Assembly (NCBI GenBank): GCA_039916485.1
Contig: JBDSLH010000023.1
Span: forward strand, 1 to 25,281
Source: JAPUDQ01 sp039916485
GTDB lineage: Bacteria > Patescibacteriota > Saccharimonadia > Saccharimonadales > Saccharimonadaceae
Direction of reading: 5' to 3'
Length of the DNA: 25,281 bases
Below, in pieces: positions 23,841-25,281 of the stretch. The position numbers and the translations under genes were made by a program. The first letter of the stretch is position 1; each line of letters begins with the position of its first letter. Below the pieces are notes generated by a model, which saw only the letters and a list, made by a program, of their open reading frames with translations, made no database searches and had not been told where the DNA came from.

Positions 23841-23849
23841 TGGTATAAT
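23841..23849 (+). promoter_or_regulatory. Extended -10 promoter (TGG-TATAAT) for GT2, leaderless
   Basis: TGG then consensus TATAAT, 7 nt before ATG 23857. An in-frame ATG at 23848 overlaps the -10 box itself and could not be in a transcript from this promoter, so 23857 is the start. Confidence 0.55.
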
Positions 23850-23856
23850 GTTAATA

Positions 23857-24882
23857 ATGACTGAAGATAAAAACATCCCCTTTGTTAGTGTTATTATGCC
23901 TGTATATAATGCCGAGAGGTATTTGGAGCAAGCGATTGAAAGTATCTTAGCCCAATCTTATACAGATTTTGAATTTATTATTATAAATGACGGCTCAACT
24001 GATAAATCTTGGGATATAATCACTTCTTACGCTGAACAAGACCCAAGGATTAAATCTATTAATCAACAGAATAAAGGTGTGGTCGAGACGACAAATTATG
24101 CTGCTAATATTGCTAATGGTGTGTATCTAGCAAGAGCGGATGCGGATGACATATCGTTTAGATCAAAACTATATGATTTAGTGAAGTGTGCGAAAAGCAA
24201 CACACAAGCTGATGTCATCGTTGGCAGTATAGAAGTTATCGATAACAATGACGAATTTGTTTACCGAGAGCTTGTGCCAATTTATGATGAAGATATAAAG
24301 CGAGCCATGTATATGAGAAACCCCGTACCAAACGGAGCTACTCTAATTAAAAGAAGTATATTTCAAAATGCAGGAGGGTTTGCAGACGTTTTCGCAGAAG
24401 ACTTTCATCTATGGGTACGTTTAGCAAAAACAGCTACATATGCTGGAACAGGAACTACGGTTTATAAATGGAGAATGAACACATCTGGTCTTACGTTTAC
24501 AAATCTTAATCTGTCTATGCAAAAAGAGACAGAATATACCGAACTACTCTGGGGCGATTCTCATCCTAAAACGATTTCTAGGCAAAATATCATTACACGG
24601 GCAAATGAATACTTATCATTATCATCTCGTTTCCGGATTGATTATAAAATAGTATTTTTAACTGACCTTTCTAGGCTGTCTGTGCATCGCATAAAGCGAG
24701 GTGATATAGTAGGCGGTTTTTGGCAACTACTCATACTGGCTTCAACTGGCAGAACGGGGCTCAGAATTGCGCTGAAAAGAGTGAGTCTTGTTGTCCGCGG
24801 ATTTCTACATAAGCCAATTAACAATAGGCCCAGTTCTAACGTTTCCACACATGAGGAAGGTCTAGAAGACCGCTCCATGTAG
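23857..24882 (+). CDS. GT2-family glycosyltransferase
   Basis: The 341-aa enzyme (counted from ATG 23857) has a GT-A domain: VSVIMPVYNAERYLEQAI, IINDGSTDKSW, LARADADDISFRSKL (DxD-type metal site), NPVPNGATLIKRSIF and FAEDFHLWVRLAK (ED acceptor-site motif). A short C-terminal region of basic, amphipathic helices (about 265-315) may touch the membrane. It is related to the GT2 at 12886-13701 in motif order. It stands alone under a leaderless extended -10 promoter, and its 3' end overlaps the convergent Wzt-like gene by 47 bp. Donor and acceptor unknown. Confidence 0.88.
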   Translation: MTEDKNIPFVSVIMPVYNAERYLEQAIESILAQSYTDFEFIIINDGSTDKSWDIITSYAEQDPRIKSINQQNKGVVETTNYAANIANGVYLARADADDISFRSKLYDLVKCAKSNTQADVIVGSIEVIDNNDEFVYRELVPIYDEDIKRAMYMRNPVPNGATLIKRSIFQNAGGFADVFAEDFHLWVRLAKTATYAGTGTTVYKWRMNTSGLTFTNLNLSMQKETEYTELLWGDSHPKTISRQNIITRANEYLSLSSRFRIDYKIVFLTDLSRLSVHRIKRGDIVGGFWQLLILASTGRTGLRIALKRVSLVVRGFLHKPINNRPSSNVSTHEEGLEDRSM

Positions 24883-25281
24883 GCGTTTCTGTGGATCTAA
24901 CAACAAAACTAGGTCCATCAAATTTTTGAGAGTAAGCGTGACCTTCCCGTTTAAAAACCTCTGAAAATACGAAATAGCTACCTGGTGAAATGTTTAGCTT
25001 GTACTCTATTGATACTGAGTTCAAATTATTGACGTTTTTAAGTGAATCATCAAACCGGGTATTATGACCTGATATATGCTCACCACTACGTTTAAAAATG
25101 TTTACTCCAACACTTTCAATAACGTCAAGTTTCTTCCATGAAGCTTCTATTATCATAGTCTCCCCGATACTAAAACTATGTGCCGGCTTCCGGTCCTTGT
25201 TCAGAATATTAATTGAAACAGTGTTATCTTCATCTATGCTTTGTTTATTTAAATGCTGATCAATTTCATCTTCATTTAGTT
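24836..25281 (-). CDS. C-terminal glycan-binding domain of a Wzt-like O-antigen ABC-transporter ATPase (partial)
   Basis: The frame is open from the window edge to a TAG at 24836, about 147 codons. It reads an acidic linker, then VSINILNKDRKPAHSFSIGE, then MIIEASWKKL, VGVNIFKRSGEHISG, NTRFDD, IEYKLNISPGSYFVFSEVFKRE and a final GLLDLPHVWKR. The order of a Ge-x-hydrophobic strand, a vgVxIf strand, a chain-length-like LxLxPGxY strand and the C-terminal VW is that of Wzt C-terminal domains, immunoglobulin-like modules that recognise the capped end of an O-polysaccharide for ABC export. The ATPase half should lie beyond 25281. ATG 25156 could start a short ORF, but family-like sequence continues upstream of it, so it is internal. 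The FkbM methyltransferase could make a capping methyl group, though no link is shown. Confidence 0.7.
   Translation of the reverse strand, partial: LNEDEIDQHLNKQSIDEDNTVSINILNKDRKPAHSFSIGETMIIEASWKKLDVIESVGVNIFKRSGEHISGHNTRFDDSLKNVNNLNSVSIEYKLNISPGSYFVFSEVFKREGHAYSQKFDGPSFVVRSTETPTWSGLLDLPHVWKR

Noticed and set aside
24836..25156. Independent 106-aa gene starting at ATG 25156
   Set aside because: The frame is open to the window edge, and the upstream codons encode strand sequence fitting the same Wzt-like domain, so the ATG is internal.
1..25281. CRISPR array, insertion-sequence transposase or phage genes
   Set aside because: No regularly spaced repeats, and no DDE/HUH transposase, integrase or phage structural motifs were found on either strand.

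Overview
The window looks like part of a small-genome Candidate Phyla Radiation (Patescibacteria) bacterium, most plausibly Saccharibacteria (TM7). The case rests on tight and mostly overlapping genes, moderate to low and patchy GC, leaderless-looking promoters (a -10 box 6-8 nt before the start codon), an S23-type four-helix-bundle gene, a tiny GIY-YIG gene beside a tRNA, and very large secreted proteins of types I associate with that group. TGA is used as an ordinary stop (several ATGA overlaps), which argues against the UGA=Gly lineages (SR1/Gracilibacteria). The assignment is inference, because no marker gene is present.

Layout. (1) 1-1336, minus strand: tRNA-Asn(GUU), an 81-aa GIY-YIG nuclease gene whose stop codon lies inside the tRNA, a second copy of the tRNA 5' half with a different D-arm upstream of it, a LexA-type winged-helix protein with no peptidase domain, and a GtrA-like membrane protein. 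(2) 1382-5849: a 1272-aa secreted SGNH esterase with surface modules, and a divergent small anchored protein. (3) 5859-11765: backbone of a glycan locus, with an O-antigen-ligase/polymerase-like protein, a WbaP-type initiating sugar transferase, an S23 gene, a WbaZ-like GT4, an RfaE/TagD-like nucleotidyltransferase and GalE. (4) 11768-16854, minus strand: a coupled operon of FkbM methyltransferase, Wzx flippase, GtrB/DPM1-like GT2, GT2 and GT4. (5) 16925-20631, plus strand: a polytopic GT-C-like protein coupled to a 718-aa GT2-GT4 fusion. (6) 20636-23757, minus strand: an anchored small protein coupled to an 869-aa secreted protein with a lysozyme-like region and five Ig-like repeats. (7) 23857-25281: another GT2 and, running off the edge on the minus strand, the C-terminal domain of a Wzt-like O-antigen ABC-transporter ATPase.

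How they work together. The central block is a cell-surface polysaccharide or glycoconjugate locus. WbaP loads the first sugar phosphate on undecaprenyl phosphate, GalE and the nucleotidyltransferase supply activated sugars, the GT2/GT4 enzymes and FkbM build and decorate the chain, Wzx flips it, and the O-antigen-ligase-like protein polymerises or transfers it. GtrA, the GtrB-like enzyme and the GT-C-like protein suggest polyprenyl-phosphate-sugar decoration on the outer face. The Wzt fragment hints at a second, ABC-type export route just outside. The secreted esterase and the lysozyme-like repeat protein are candidate tools for binding or modifying a host envelope.

The strongest candidate for something undescribed is the tRNA-Asn / GIY-YIG unit at 1-366. 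It has the geometry of a minimal element of about 284 bp inserted exactly between T33 and the anticodon of a tRNA gene, bringing a fresh tRNA 5' half that also supplies the nuclease gene's stop codon. A second candidate is the S23 gene, bounded by imperfect inverted repeats inside the glycan operon. There is no gene-free stretch longer than 300 bases.
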